DNA of 64,000 bases from UBA11606 sp049437325 (GTDB lineage: Bacteria; Actinomycetota; Acidimicrobiia; Acidimicrobiales; Aldehydirespiratoraceae): assembly GCA_049437325.1 (NCBI GenBank), contig JBMTIM010000007.1:12938-76937 (forward strand), given 5' to 3'. Below, piece by piece: positions 34,926 to 44,141 of the stretch; positions within the stretch are counted from its first letter, which is position 1; the number at the start of each line of letters is the position of its first letter. Made by a program: the position numbers and the translations under genes. The notes under the pieces are model-generated. The model searched no databases. It saw only the letters and a program-made list of their open reading frames with translations, and was not told where the DNA came from.

Positions 34926-35960
34926 CTATGCCTTGGTTCGCGTCGCCGACCAGTGCGACAGCGCACCAGTTGGTTGGAATCGCTCAGGGCGGTCCTCTGC
35001 GGCGAGCGTGTCGGTGGCGAGCCACAAGCGTTTGAGCCAACGCACCTGACCGTGCTCGGGATCATCCTCGTACTCCCGACGGCCGTGCAAGACGTGATAG
35101 TTGTTCACGAACTGCATGTCACCCGGCTGGAACCGCATCTCGACCCAGTGCTCGGGATCGTCCACGAGCGCCGAGTACGCCTTCATCGCAGCCAACTGCA
35201 TTTCGGTGAGGCGGGGTGTCGTGTCGTGCCGCTGGGAGGCCAGGACGAACTGCGGGATGTAGCGGATGAACAGACGATCACCATGCCGGGTGAACGCAGG
35301 AACGTGATAGTAGGGCCTCCCTCCGTCCGGCTGCTCACCCCGATAGTCGTAGGGCAGTCCCTCGTAGAGCACAGCGGCCAGTTCGGGATCCGACTCGGCC
35401 AACAGGTTGTGGCAGAGCAGGGCATTGGAGATGAGGCTCTCGCCACCGGCGATGCCGGGATCGAGACACAGCAGACCGACCAGATCGGAACCGTCGGAGT
35501 GGAATCCGAGCGCCGAACCACCCATCTCGTACCCGCGGATGTTCGGGTCGTCGGGGGACTTGCCGGCATCTTTGACGTCACCGAGCAGGTGACCGCGGGC
35601 GTTCTGGGCCCACGGGATACCGAGGTGCATGCCGATTCCCCAGTAGATCCACGACGCATCGTCGAAGCCGAGACGATCGACCGGGAGCCCGCAGATGCGA
35701 TGGAAGCCCCGTCCGTTGATCAGTTCGTCGGCCATCTCGTCGAGCACCGACGCAAACGTCGGAAGCGGAAAGTGCTCCGCTCCCACGTCGAGCACTTCGT
35801 CGGTTGCCGCGCGTGCGAACGCCAAGGCCGCCTCGAGTTCGGCGATCTCGGTGTCGGTCAGGTGATGCGTCCACATCGAAGCATCGGCGACATCGGCGGC
35901 ACGCCATTCGGCATGACGCTCGAGCGGTTCCACACGGTCGGGGGTCATGGTGGCGATCAT
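34926..35960 (-). CDS. TauD-family Fe(II)/2-oxoglutarate dioxygenase
   Basis: 344 residues. The facial triad is seen as the His and Asp of ALGFHSDGSDLVGLLCLD and the distal His of NNYHVLHGRREYED; the Arg of QVRWLKRLWL is the 2-oxoglutarate anchor. HVPAFTRHGDRLFIRYIPQFV is a TauD/clavaminate-synthase feature. Substrate class (taurine-like sulfonates, carnitine precursors, amino acids) cannot be decided. Its ATG overlaps the stop of the upstream amidohydrolase gene (ATGA), so the two are coupled and may handle the same compound, for example an N-acylated amino acid. Confidence 0.88.
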   Translation of the reverse strand: MIATMTPDRVEPLERHAEWRAADVADASMWTHHLTDTEIAELEAALAFARAATDEVLDVGAEHFPLPTFASVLDEMADELINGRGFHRICGLPVDRLGFDDASWIYWGIGMHLGIPWAQNARGHLLGDVKDAGKSPDDPNIRGYEMGGSALGFHSDGSDLVGLLCLDPGIAGGESLISNALLCHNLLAESDPELAAVLYEGLPYDYRGEQPDGGRPYYHVPAFTRHGDRLFIRYIPQFVLASQRHDTTPRLTEMQLAAMKAYSALVDDPEHWVEMRFQPGDMQFVNNYHVLHGRREYEDDPEHGQVRWLKRLWLATDTLAAEDRPERFQPTGALSHWSATRTKA

Positions 35961-37693
35961 GAGGACACTCCAGTACTCGCCGGGGCGGGTTGCGGTCCGC
36001 GTACGAGGCGGCCCGGTAATTCGCCGGTCGCCTCGCCGTCGCGATACGTCTCGACACCGGCGACGAAGGTGTGGCGGTACCCATCAGCTCGCTGCACGAT
36101 GCGACGACCGCCAGCCGGCAGGTCGTAGAGCAATTCGGGCTGGCGGACGCGAAGGCGATCGAAGTCGATCACGTTGAGGTCGGCTCGGTATCCCGGCGCG
36201 ATCACTCCACGATCCTCGAGGCCCACGACCGACGCTGTGTCGGCACACTGCCGCTTGATGAGGAACTCGAGTTCGATCTTCTCTCCGTTGCGATCACGGC
36301 CCCAGTGTTGCAGCAGGGTCGTGGGGAAGGAGCCGTCGCAGATCGTGCCGACATGGGCGCCACCGTCGGACAACGCCGGGACGGTGTACGGATGTGTCAG
36401 TAGCTCGCGGGTGCCGTCGAGATTGCCCTTGCCGAAGTTCGAGAACGGCACCCACAGCATGGCGGTCCCGTCGTTTTCCAGCATTGCGTCGAGCGCCACC
36501 TCCGCCGCCGCTCGGTCGGTGCGCTGCGCGATTGCCAGAATCGAGTCACTCGGATCGGGCTCGTAGTTCGGATCCTCTCCCAAGGCGAACATGATCTCGT
36601 ACTTCTCGATCAGGCGACCGCCGACGGCCTGCATCTCCTTGCCCCCAGCCGCGGCGAGCAACCGGGCTCGAACGTCGCGGTCGCGCAGCATCTCGTTTCG
36701 TTCGGATCGCGGAAGATCGGCAATCTCTCGATACACCGGATTGACAAGGAAGGGGTTGAGCGTGCACTCGAAGCCCAACAACACACCGATCGGGCGCACG
36801 GCGGTCTGACCGGTGACACAGAGGTCGTCCTCGCGGGCGTGCTCGATGTGTTCGAGAATGCGCCGGTGGTAGTCGTAACCACGCGGCGACTCGACCAGCG
36901 TGAAGCTCACGGGACGTCCGGACGACTCGGTCATCGCCCGGACGAGGGCAAATTCGGCATCGATGTCGGCGAAGTCGCTCACGAGTTGCAACACGCCCCG
37001 ACCGGTGGCCCCGATCGCCTCGGCGATCCCGACGAGTTCGTCGCGGGCTGCGGTCAGCGTGGGAGTCGGCTCACCGAGGGACGTCTTGTGATTCTGGGTG
37101 CGACTGGTGGTGAACCCGAGGAATCCGGCGTCGACACCCTCGGCTGCGAGTCGTCCCATCTCGGCGATGTCGTCTGGTGTTGCGTCCTCACCCTTTGCAC
37201 CGCGCTCCCCCATCACGTGCAACCGCAGCGCCGCATGTGGGACCTGTGCCGCAATGTCCATGTCCTTCGGCCCATCGAGCGCGTCGAGATAGTCCCCGAG
37301 CGTGTTCCACTCCCAGGTCAGTCCCTCGTGCAGCGCCGTTCCAGGAATGTCCTCGACCCCCTCCATCAACTGCACGAGACGTTCGTGGTCGGCGTCATGG
37401 ACCGGCGCGAACCCCACCCCACAGTTGCCGAAAACCACGGTTGTGACACCGTGCCACGAGGACGGCTGCATCGTTGCCTCCCACGTTGCTTGGCCGTCGT
37501 AGTGCGTATGGATGTCGACGAATCCAGGTGCAACGAGCATGCCTGTCGCATCGATCTCGCGCCTGCCGGACCCTTCGATCACACCAACCGCCGTGACGAA
37601 ACCCCCATCGATCGCCACGTCGGTGACCCGCCGTGGCGAGCCGGTACCGTCGATGAGCGTGCCACCTCGTATGACCAGATCGTGCGATGCCAT
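35957..37693 (-). CDS. N-acyl-D-amino-acid deacylase-like amidohydrolase
   Basis: 578 residues from the ATG at 37693, with GGAGGT just upstream; the open frame further upstream is not coding. It starts HDLVIRGGTLIDGTGSPRRVTDVAIDGG and has the metal motif APGFVDIHTHYDGQATWEATMQPSSWHGVTTVVFGNCGVGFAPV, which is that of D-aminoacylase/dihydroorotase-like enzymes. The late ALSDGGAHVGTICDGSFPTTLLQHW contains the catalytic Asp region, followed by the composite beta-sandwich (GVIAPGYRADLNVIDFDRL). It is first of a two-gene operon with the TauD-like oxygenase. Substrate not determined. Confidence 0.9.
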   Translation of the reverse strand: MASHDLVIRGGTLIDGTGSPRRVTDVAIDGGFVTAVGVIEGSGRREIDATGMLVAPGFVDIHTHYDGQATWEATMQPSSWHGVTTVVFGNCGVGFAPVHDADHERLVQLMEGVEDIPGTALHEGLTWEWNTLGDYLDALDGPKDMDIAAQVPHAALRLHVMGERGAKGEDATPDDIAEMGRLAAEGVDAGFLGFTTSRTQNHKTSLGEPTPTLTAARDELVGIAEAIGATGRGVLQLVSDFADIDAEFALVRAMTESSGRPVSFTLVESPRGYDYHRRILEHIEHAREDDLCVTGQTAVRPIGVLLGFECTLNPFLVNPVYREIADLPRSERNEMLRDRDVRARLLAAAGGKEMQAVGGRLIEKYEIMFALGEDPNYEPDPSDSILAIAQRTDRAAAEVALDAMLENDGTAMLWVPFSNFGKGNLDGTRELLTHPYTVPALSDGGAHVGTICDGSFPTTLLQHWGRDRNGEKIELEFLIKRQCADTASVVGLEDRGVIAPGYRADLNVIDFDRLRVRQPELLYDLPAGGRRIVQRADGYRHTFVAGVETYRDGEATGELPGRLVRGPQPAPASTGVSS

Positions 37694-37743
37694 ACCTCCA
37701 TGATGCCGCTTGCTAGGTCTCGGCGTCACGTTCGTGGCAACCT

Positions 37744-38517
37744 GTGTCCGTGTCACGCCCTTCACCGTTTCACGCCGCCGCCGAGATCCGTGCAATCGGT
37801 GAGTTCGGTTCGTTTGCGCTTGGGGCGCCAATGCTCCGCCGATTCCTCCCGACGGGCAATCGCCCCGTCTTCGTCATGCCGGGCTTTCTCGCCGACGACG
37901 CCAGCACCGCCCCACTTCGCAGAACGCTCGACTCCCTCGGACACGTCACCTACGGCTGGGACCTCGGTCGCAATCTTGGCCCTACTCCTGACATCCTCGA
38001 CGGGATCGTGGAACGCCTCGACGACCTCCATCACGCACACGGTGAGATCGACATCATCGGATGGAGCCTTGGCGGCATCTTTGGCCGCGAACTCGCTCGG
38101 GTGGCCCCACACACGATCCGTCAGGTCATCACGCTGGGCAGCCCGTTCCAGATCGCGACGCCCACGGACAGCAACGCGTCGGCGGCGTACCGATCGCTCA
38201 GCCATCTTCACGCACCCGGACTCGAGATGCGGGTACCGGCGTACGTCCGCGAACCCCTCGCGGTTCCTGCGACATCGATCTACACCCGCAGCGACGGTGT
38301 GGTCCAGTGGCACCACTGCCTCAACCACGACGAGGAGCACACCGAGAACGTCGAGGTGTACGGCAGCCATTGTGGACTGGGATTCAACCTCGCTGCCCTG
38401 ATCGTGGTGGCCGACCGTCTGGCCCAGCCAGCGGACAGCTGGAGGCCATTCCGGGTCCGACGAGCGCTCCGGGGCCTCTTCCCCACCGCACCGACCTACC
38501 GAGTGCCGGCGGCCTGA
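37744..38517 (+). CDS. Alpha/beta hydrolase (lipase/esterase-like)
   Basis: 257 residues from GTG 37744, or 255 from GTG 37750. The fold is indicated by NRPVFVMPGFLADDASTAPLRRTLDSLGHVTYGWDLG and by the nucleophile elbow IDIIGWSLGGIFGRELARVAPH. The probable acid is in YTRSDGVVQWHHC and the His in YGSHCGLGFNLAA. It resembles bacterial lipases of the PGAP1/alpha-beta hydrolase 6 type. There is no signal peptide. The gene is divergent from the deacylase gene by about 50 nt and converges on the acetoacetyl-CoA synthetase gene with about 23 nt between the ends. Confidence 0.82.
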   Translation: MSVSRPSPFHAAAEIRAIGEFGSFALGAPMLRRFLPTGNRPVFVMPGFLADDASTAPLRRTLDSLGHVTYGWDLGRNLGPTPDILDGIVERLDDLHHAHGEIDIIGWSLGGIFGRELARVAPHTIRQVITLGSPFQIATPTDSNASAAYRSLSHLHAPGLEMRVPAYVREPLAVPATSIYTRSDGVVQWHHCLNHDEEHTENVEVYGSHCGLGFNLAALIVVADRLAQPADSWRPFRVRRALRGLFPTAPTYRVPAA

Positions 38518-38540
38518 GCGCAGCGGCCCGATTCGACAGA

Positions 38541-40460
38541 TCAGGCCGACAGCTCCGGGCGATCCCTGAAGAACTCCAGGGCTTCCGGGTTCGCCAGCGC
38601 CTCGACGTTCTTGAGTTCACGCCCGGCCACGAGGTCACGGACCGCGAGTTCGGTAATCTTCCCGCTGCGCGTGCGGGGAATGTCGTCGACCGCAGCAATC
38701 ACCGCCGGTACGTGTCGCGGGGTGACCTCAGCACGGATCCGTTCCTGGATACGCCTTCGGAGAGCATCGTCGAGTTCGTGGCCTTCCGCCATCTTGACGA
38801 ACAGCACGATGCGCGTGTCGTTCTCCCATGGTTGACCGATCACCACGCTCTCCTCGATCTCGGGCATGGTGTCGACCCGTCGATAGATCTCCGCAGTGCC
38901 GATGCGCACACCACCGGGATTGAGCGTGGCATCAGAACGGCCGCTGATGACAAAGCCGCCACGCGCAGTACGTGAGATGAAGTCGCCGTGGTGCCACATC
39001 CCCTCGAACCGGTCGAAGTAGGCGGCGTCGTAGCGCTCGTTGTCCGGATCGTTCCAGAAGCAGATCGGTGTCGACGGGAACGGTGCGCGACACACGAGTT
39101 CGCCTTCGACCCCAGCCGCCGCCGATATGCCATCCTCATCGACCACATCGACAGCCATCGCCAGGGCCGGCACCTGGATCTCTCCCGCGTACACCGGTGC
39201 CACCGGGTTTCCGATCACCAGACATCCGCAGAGATCCGTCCCACCCGACATCGACACCAGATGAACGTCGGTCTTGATGGCGTCGTACACGAAAGCAAAG
39301 CCTTCCGGGTTCAGCGTCGAACCGGTGGAGGTGAGCGTTCGGACAGTCGACAGGTCGTGGGTGTCGAGCGGCCGGATCGCTGCATGAGCACATGCATCGA
39401 GAAACTTCGCCGACGTCCCCAACAGGGTGACGCCAACCTCATCGGCAAGATCGAACAGCCGGTTGTGGTCGGGCCACGTCGGCGACCCGTCGTACAGGAC
39501 CACTGTTGCATCAGCTGCGAGGACCGACGCGAGCCAGTTCCACATCATCCAGCCAGCAGTCGTGAAGTAGAACACGCGGTCACCGGAACGAATATCGCAG
39601 TGCAACACCTGTTCAGTGAGGTGCTTGAGCAACACGCCACCGGCTCGGTGGACGATGCACTTGGGCTTCCCCGTCGTACCGGACGAGAACAGCACGTACC
39701 ACGGATGGTCGAACGGCAGCGGTTCGAACGTGATCGTCGTCGCTTCGACATGGTCGAGCCAGCCCGATTCGATCACGACCACCGACGTGACCGTGGGCAA
39801 CAACGACCGAATCTCGTCGAGTCGGGCAAGACAGTCGTGCCGCTTGCCGTTGTACGCATAGTCCGGCACGGCAAACAACACCGTCGGTTCGATCTGACCG
39901 AACCGATCGACCACTCCATCGACGCCGAAGTCGGGAGACGTCGACGCAAACGTTGCACCAAGCCCCGCCGCTGCAAGCATCACGGCACAGGTCTCCGGCC
40001 GGTTCGGTAGCCATGCGGCAACCCGGTCGCCAACTCCCACGCCGGCCTGGCGGAGCAGGACCTGAATGCGAGCCACCATGTCGTGCAGTTCGGCCCGTGT
40101 GACATCGACCGCTTCGCCGTCCTCACCCCGGAAGATGATCGCCAGATCGTCGGTCGGTTCGCCGAGCAGATTCTCGGCCACATTGAGGGTTGCGTTCGGG
40201 AGAAAGCGGACATCCCGAAATCGATCGGCGTCTTCGACAAGGCGTTCTCCGCGGTCACCGACGACCCCACAGAACTCCCACGCCTTGGCCCAGAACGTGT
40301 CGGGCGACGCCACGCTCCACTCGTGAAAGCGGTCGTAGGCAGCCACGGGATCAGAGGGAAGTTCGAATCCGACGTCGGCTGACACCGTCGTCATGAAGCG
40401 GTACAGATTGGTCGAGTGAATCCGCTCGAGATCAGGTGACCAGAGGGGCACATCGGGCAT
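38541..40460 (-). CDS. aacS: Acetoacetyl-CoA synthetase
   Basis: 639 residues, typical for acetoacetate-CoA ligase, which activates acetoacetate with ATP and CoA in the cytoplasm. The ANL motifs are present: WYVLFSSGTTGKPKCIVHRAGG, WMMWNWLASVLAADATVVLYDGSP, HGDFISRTARGGFVISGRSDATLNPGGVRIGTAEIY, and the A10 Lys in TRSGKITELAVRD. The N-terminal PLWSPDLERIHSTNLYRFM and YDRFHEWSVASPDTFW are typical of the acetoacetyl-CoA synthetase subgroup rather than acetyl-CoA synthetase. TAGTGT (complement 40467-40472) is 6 nt before the ATG. The role is ketone body or leucine-derived acetoacetate use, possibly feeding polyhydroxyalkanoate or sterol-type pathways. Confidence 0.93.
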   Translation of the reverse strand: MPDVPLWSPDLERIHSTNLYRFMTTVSADVGFELPSDPVAAYDRFHEWSVASPDTFWAKAWEFCGVVGDRGERLVEDADRFRDVRFLPNATLNVAENLLGEPTDDLAIIFRGEDGEAVDVTRAELHDMVARIQVLLRQAGVGVGDRVAAWLPNRPETCAVMLAAAGLGATFASTSPDFGVDGVVDRFGQIEPTVLFAVPDYAYNGKRHDCLARLDEIRSLLPTVTSVVVIESGWLDHVEATTITFEPLPFDHPWYVLFSSGTTGKPKCIVHRAGGVLLKHLTEQVLHCDIRSGDRVFYFTTAGWMMWNWLASVLAADATVVLYDGSPTWPDHNRLFDLADEVGVTLLGTSAKFLDACAHAAIRPLDTHDLSTVRTLTSTGSTLNPEGFAFVYDAIKTDVHLVSMSGGTDLCGCLVIGNPVAPVYAGEIQVPALAMAVDVVDEDGISAAAGVEGELVCRAPFPSTPICFWNDPDNERYDAAYFDRFEGMWHHGDFISRTARGGFVISGRSDATLNPGGVRIGTAEIYRRVDTMPEIEESVVIGQPWENDTRIVLFVKMAEGHELDDALRRRIQERIRAEVTPRHVPAVIAAVDDIPRTRSGKITELAVRDLVAGRELKNVEALANPEALEFFRDRPELSA

Positions 40461-40466
40461 GCGCCC

Positions 40467-40476
40467 ACACTACGGT
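40467..40476. promoter_or_regulatory. Overlapping divergent -10 elements between aacS and plsC
   Basis: ACACTACGGT reads TAGTGT on the minus strand (40467-40472, 6 nt before the aacS ATG) and TACGGT on the plus strand (40471-40476, 6 nt before the plsC GTG at 40483). The TA at 40471-40472 is shared. Both transcripts would be leaderless and the two starts are only 22 nt apart. Confidence 0.5.
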
Positions 40477-40482
40477 CTCGGC

Positions 40483-41496
40483 GTGGCCTCGATACCGAGA
40501 GCGGCCGTTCGTCGTCCGATCAGCTACGGCATCAGCACCGTTGCGGCAGTGCTGTTCTTGGTGCTCACGCCCGTCGTGCTTCCCCTGCTGTACCTGACCG
40601 ATCTCGCCACCGGTCGTGTTCGCGGCAAACGAGCACGAGTCTGGCTCCTCCTCGGCTCCACGATCTGGTTCGAGTACCTGGGAGTCTTCGGCGCAGGTGC
40701 GCTCTGGCTTCGCTATCTCGGGGGCCGGATCGACCACGAGGGTTGGCTCGCCGCGAACTACCGACTGGAGTTCTGGTGGTGCCGCCACCATCGCAACAAC
40801 CTCCGCCGCTTCGCCGGAGTGCAACTCACCCTCCTCGACGACCAACCCCTTCGCGGTGGTCGCTCCATCGTGATCTCGCGACATTCGAGCCACATCGATG
40901 CGATCGTGCCGCTGACCGTGCTCGAAATGGTCGGCCGAACCCCGTGCTACACCCTCAAGCAAGATCTGCAGTGGGCACCGGCAATGGACCTCGTCGGTCA
41001 ACGAACCCACAACGTCTGGATCGATCGCACCCCTCGGCCCGGCTCACCGATGATGACCAAGATCGAACGACTGGCGAGGACCATGCCCCCTGACGGCAGT
41101 GCCGTCATCTTCCCCGAGGGGACCTTCCGCACCAAAGAGCGTCACGATCGAGCGATTGCGAGGCTGCAGCGAACCAAACCCGCATTGGCCAACCGCGCCG
41201 ATCGCCTCCGATACGTTCTCCCGCCGCGACCGGCCGGCACACTCGCTCTGCTCCGCGGCGCGCCCGACGCTGATCTCGTCATCCTCGCCAACGTCGGTAC
41301 CGAAGGCCGAAGCGACATCTCCGACATCATCGCCACGATCGACGAGCCCCATCCGATCACCGTCATGGCCACCCGTCATGCCCGTGCCGACGTCCCCGAA
41401 GACGAAGACGAATTCACCGAGTGGCTCGTCGACCGATGGCTCGAGATGGACGACTGGATCCACGAGCAGCTGATGACAGGTGCACACCGGTCATGA
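40483..41496 (+). CDS. plsC: 1-acylglycerol-3-phosphate acyltransferase family (PlsC) membrane protein
   Basis: 337 residues from the GTG at 40483. The ATG at 40459 is rejected because it would sit in the divergent aacS start codon and has no promoter space. Two N-terminal hydrophobic segments (GISTVAAVLFLVLTPVVLPLLYL and LLLGSTIWFEYLGVFGAGALWL) anchor it in the membrane. The acyltransferase motifs are VISRHSSHIDAIVP (HX4D) and AVIFPEGTFRTKERH (FPEGTR-like). It probably acylates lysophosphatidate or a related polar lipid. It is longer than bacterial PlsC (about 240) and resembles the LPLAT/AGPAT-like group with an N-terminal membrane extension. Confidence 0.88.
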   Translation: MASIPRAAVRRPISYGISTVAAVLFLVLTPVVLPLLYLTDLATGRVRGKRARVWLLLGSTIWFEYLGVFGAGALWLRYLGGRIDHEGWLAANYRLEFWWCRHHRNNLRRFAGVQLTLLDDQPLRGGRSIVISRHSSHIDAIVPLTVLEMVGRTPCYTLKQDLQWAPAMDLVGQRTHNVWIDRTPRPGSPMMTKIERLARTMPPDGSAVIFPEGTFRTKERHDRAIARLQRTKPALANRADRLRYVLPPRPAGTLALLRGAPDADLVILANVGTEGRSDISDIIATIDEPHPITVMATRHARADVPEDEDEFTEWLVDRWLEMDDWIHEQLMTGAHRS

Positions 41497-41641
41497 CGTT
41501 GACCCCGCTGATCGGTCTGACGCTGCGCAGCACCAGTGGTATCGCCAGCTCCTGCCGAGACGCATGTTCACCTCGCGACGGCACTTCCCTGACCTGCAGC
41601 GCTTCGTTCACACACCACCGTCCAACCGTGGAGATCGACAC

Positions 41642-42421
41642 ATGACCGTACGACCCGCCGACCCTGCCGACCTCCAGTTCGCCATCGACATTGCTCGGCG
41701 TGCCGGGGCGATCACCCTCGATCTGTTCCGCAGCACCACGTTGCGGGTGGACCACAAAGGTGATGGGTCCCCGGTAACCGCAGCCGACCTCGCTGCCGAG
41801 ACCTTCCTCCGCCAACAGCTGATCGACACCCATCCCGGCGACGGGATTGTCGGCGAGGAGCACGGCAACAAAGACGCCACAACCGGAAGGACGTGGGTCG
41901 TTGATCCGATCGATGGAACCAAAGCGTTCACCAGGGGTGTTCCGCTTTTTGCGACACTGATCGCACTGATCGACGAGCACGGTCCTGCTATCGGTGTGAT
42001 CCACCTACCCGGACTCGACGAGACAGTCGCAGCCGGCCGGGGCCTGGGGGCCACCGTGAACGGCGAGCCGTGTCGCGTCTCGGATCATGTCGGTGTCGAG
42101 GGGGCCTACATCATGACCAGTGGCTTTTCCTACTGGCCCGATGAGGCCCTCGCTTCCATCATGGCGAGCCCGGCTGTGCTTCGAACGTGGGGTGATGCCT
42201 ATGGCTACACGCTGGTCGCGACCGGCCGAGCGGAGGCGATGATCGATCCCATGGCCAACCCGTGGGACGTGGCACCGATGGCGGTGATCATCCCTGAAGC
42301 AGGTGGCACGTTCTCTGGCTTCGACGGTTCGACCGGACCTGACGCCTGGCGATGCGGTTCGGGCATGGCAACGAACGGCTCCCTTCAGCCGGACCTGCTC
42401 GAACTGTGGGGAGCCGACTGA
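41642..42421 (+). CDS. hisN: Histidinol-phosphatase of the inositol monophosphatase family (HisN-like)
   Basis: 259 residues from the ATG at 41642, preceded by GTGGAGA. The inositol-monophosphatase metal motifs are all there: HKGDGSPVTAADLAAETFLR, GIVGEEHGN, WVVDPIDGTKAFTRGVPLF and NPWDVAPMAVIIPEAGG. The combination of FTRGVP, instead of the F(V/A)HG(I/F)P of IMPases, and YGYTLVATGRAEAMIDP is typical of HisN, the actinobacterial histidinol-phosphate phosphatase of histidine synthesis. A 145-nt stretch upstream shows no gene of its own. It overlaps nothing and follows plsC on the same strand. Confidence 0.87.
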   Translation: MTVRPADPADLQFAIDIARRAGAITLDLFRSTTLRVDHKGDGSPVTAADLAAETFLRQQLIDTHPGDGIVGEEHGNKDATTGRTWVVDPIDGTKAFTRGVPLFATLIALIDEHGPAIGVIHLPGLDETVAAGRGLGATVNGEPCRVSDHVGVEGAYIMTSGFSYWPDEALASIMASPAVLRTWGDAYGYTLVATGRAEAMIDPMANPWDVAPMAVIIPEAGGTFSGFDGSTGPDAWRCGSGMATNGSLQPDLLELWGAD

Positions 42422-42446
42422 GCAGCAGGCTCTCGCTCCCCAGCGA

Positions 42447-43106
42447 TCAACCTGCGGCCAACTGATCGAAGATCTGCCGGTACCCGGCGTCGGGCTCCGA
42501 CGGCGCAACGCCGAGTGGACTCTCACAGGTGGCGCCTGCCTCCGGAGCGGTCTCGGAAACTCGACCAAGTTGCGCTTCGGCAAACCTGGCCACGACAGGG
42601 GCGCTGATGTCCTCGACTGCGACCTGACGTTGCCATGCCGACACCACGATCGGATTCACGAGCCCGGGATACGGGGCGGCCAAGTAGTGGCCATCCGTGG
42701 CGACGAGCGCAGCGATGGCCTCGATCGCCGCGCCGGGAAGGTTGGGGTCGTACGCAATCCAGATTGCGCCGTGTTCCATCGAATGAACGGCAGTCTCATC
42801 GCGAATCGGCTCGGTGTAGAAACCACATGCCTGCCATACCGGGAAATGTGCGCCACTCGTCGGGGGACTGGTCGAGTACTCCACGTCACACAGAACGTGG
42901 TCAACGGCCGTCGCCTCGTATTCGACAACAACACCGAGCTCGAGAGCGGCAGGCGTCGGCCGCTCGACGGTTGGGCACGGATCCCCGCTCTCGGCCCCCT
43001 GTAGATCATCCTCCGCCGGCGTGAGACCGCACGACGAAGCGCTGATGACGGCAAGCCCGACAAGCCAACCGGTGAGCAACCTGACACGACAGCTACGGCG
43101 ACCCAT
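42447..43106 (-). CDS. DUF3105 family lipoprotein
   Basis: 219 residues with a lipoprotein signal (LLTGWLVGLAVISASSCG, lipobox SASSC). The mature part carries the DUF3105 pattern YSTSPPTSGAHFPVWQACGFYTEPI and AVHSMEHGAIWIAYDPNLPG, with conserved His and Glu residues that could bind a metal. DUF3105 proteins are found outside the membrane in actinobacteria and chloroflexi and have no firm function. TAGCGT (complement 43115-43120) ends 8 nt before the ATG, so the message may be leaderless. It converges on hisN with about 25 nt between the ends. Confidence 0.88.
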   Translation of the reverse strand: MGRRSCRVRLLTGWLVGLAVISASSCGLTPAEDDLQGAESGDPCPTVERPTPAALELGVVVEYEATAVDHVLCDVEYSTSPPTSGAHFPVWQACGFYTEPIRDETAVHSMEHGAIWIAYDPNLPGAAIEAIAALVATDGHYLAAPYPGLVNPIVVSAWQRQVAVEDISAPVVARFAEAQLGRVSETAPEAGATCESPLGVAPSEPDAGYRQIFDQLAAG

Positions 43107-43154
43107 GGAACGCCACGCTATCGACTCCTCAACGGCTCCCGGATCAGCGCAGTA

Positions 43155-44099
43155 TCAACGACCGACGAGCACCGGTGCATCAGACTCGATCAGATTGATC
43201 CGTTCGAGACGATCGGCGAACAACGACGCATCGGCGATGTCCTTTGCATACACCGCCTTCCGGCGGGCAACCCGCCCACTGGACCGTGATGGATCGGGTG
43301 CATCAGCGCCGTACTGCGCCTCGATGCCCTCCTGCAACATCACCAGCGATTCCGACCGCAACTGACTGACGCGAGACTCGGTGACGCCAAGCAGCTCTGC
43401 CAAGTCCTGGCTGGTACGACCCTCGAGGAAATAACCCACGACAACGATGCGATGACGCTCGGGGAGCAAGCTGATTGCGTCACGGAGATACCCGTGCAAC
43501 TCACGGTTCTCCAGTTCGAAGGATGGTTCAGGCGCGTGATCGTCGACAAGCACGTCGACGAGTGTGAGATCGTTCTCGATCCCATCCGCAGCTTCGTGCT
43601 CGAGTGCGAGTACGACGCTGCGAAACATCCGATCCTTGAGTTGGTCGAGTTCGCTTTGGCTCATCCCCAGCGCCTCGGCAATTTCTTCCTTGCTCGGCAC
43701 TCGGCCAAGTTCGGTTGCGAGACGCTGCTCGACGTTCTCGAGTTTGCGACCGAAGCTACGAACCGAACGCGGGGCCCAATCGGCAGCCCGGACGGCATCC
43801 AGAATCGCACCGCGAATTCGTTGCGCAGCAAACCGTTCGAACGGAACCCCGCGGGATTCGTCGAACCGACGGGCCGCTTCGACGAGGCCCAGGGCGCCGG
43901 ACCGCGCCAGTTCGTCACGGTCGACATGACGGGGGAACTGAACCGCCACCTGGAACACGATGTGCTTCACCAGCGAGAGATTCGCCTCGATCAAATCGGC
44001 CAGCTCGACCGGAATCGAGTCAGCGCCCAGGGTGGGGCGTTCACGTCGACGTGAAGCTCTCGTTCGTCGCATTGGCTGTTCTGTTTCGCCCAGAGTCAT
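43155..44099 (-). CDS. FliA/WhiG-type sigma factor
   Basis: 314 residues from the ATG at 44099. Sigma-70 region 2 is seen in LADLIEANLSLVKHIVFQVAVQFPRHVDRDELARSGALGLVEAARRFDESRGVPFERFAAQRIRGAILDAVRAADWAPRSVR, where GAILDAVRAADWAPRSVR is the FliA/WhiG-specific form. Region 3 follows (RLATELGRVPSKEEIAEALGM) and then region 4 (ISLLPERHRIVVVGYFLEGRTSQDLAELLGVTESRVSQLRSESLVMLQEG). A C-terminal tail of about 50 residues is not part of the usual fold. No flagellar genes are present in the window, so the role could be motility, sporulation-like development or another regulon. A hairpin in the leader lies 22 nt from the start. Confidence 0.92.
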   Translation of the reverse strand: MTLGETEQPMRRTRASRRRERPTLGADSIPVELADLIEANLSLVKHIVFQVAVQFPRHVDRDELARSGALGLVEAARRFDESRGVPFERFAAQRIRGAILDAVRAADWAPRSVRSFGRKLENVEQRLATELGRVPSKEEIAEALGMSQSELDQLKDRMFRSVVLALEHEAADGIENDLTLVDVLVDDHAPEPSFELENRELHGYLRDAISLLPERHRIVVVGYFLEGRTSQDLAELLGVTESRVSQLRSESLVMLQEGIEAQYGADAPDPSRSSGRVARRKAVYAKDIADASLFADRLERINLIESDAPVLVGR

Positions 44100-44120
44100 C
44101 GCCCAGCATCTTTCACGATC

Positions 44121-44141
44121 TCCGGGGAACACACCCCCGGA
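44121..44141 (-). promoter_or_regulatory. Leader hairpin upstream of the sigma factor gene
   Basis: TCCGGGG (44121-44127) and CCCCGGA (44135-44141) form a perfect 7-bp stem with a 7-nt loop, ending 22 nt before the sigma factor ATG on the minus strand. It could affect ribosome access or mark the end of the upstream transcript; no U-tract is present. The rest of the 220-nt gap (44100-44319) shows nothing else I can name. Confidence 0.4.
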
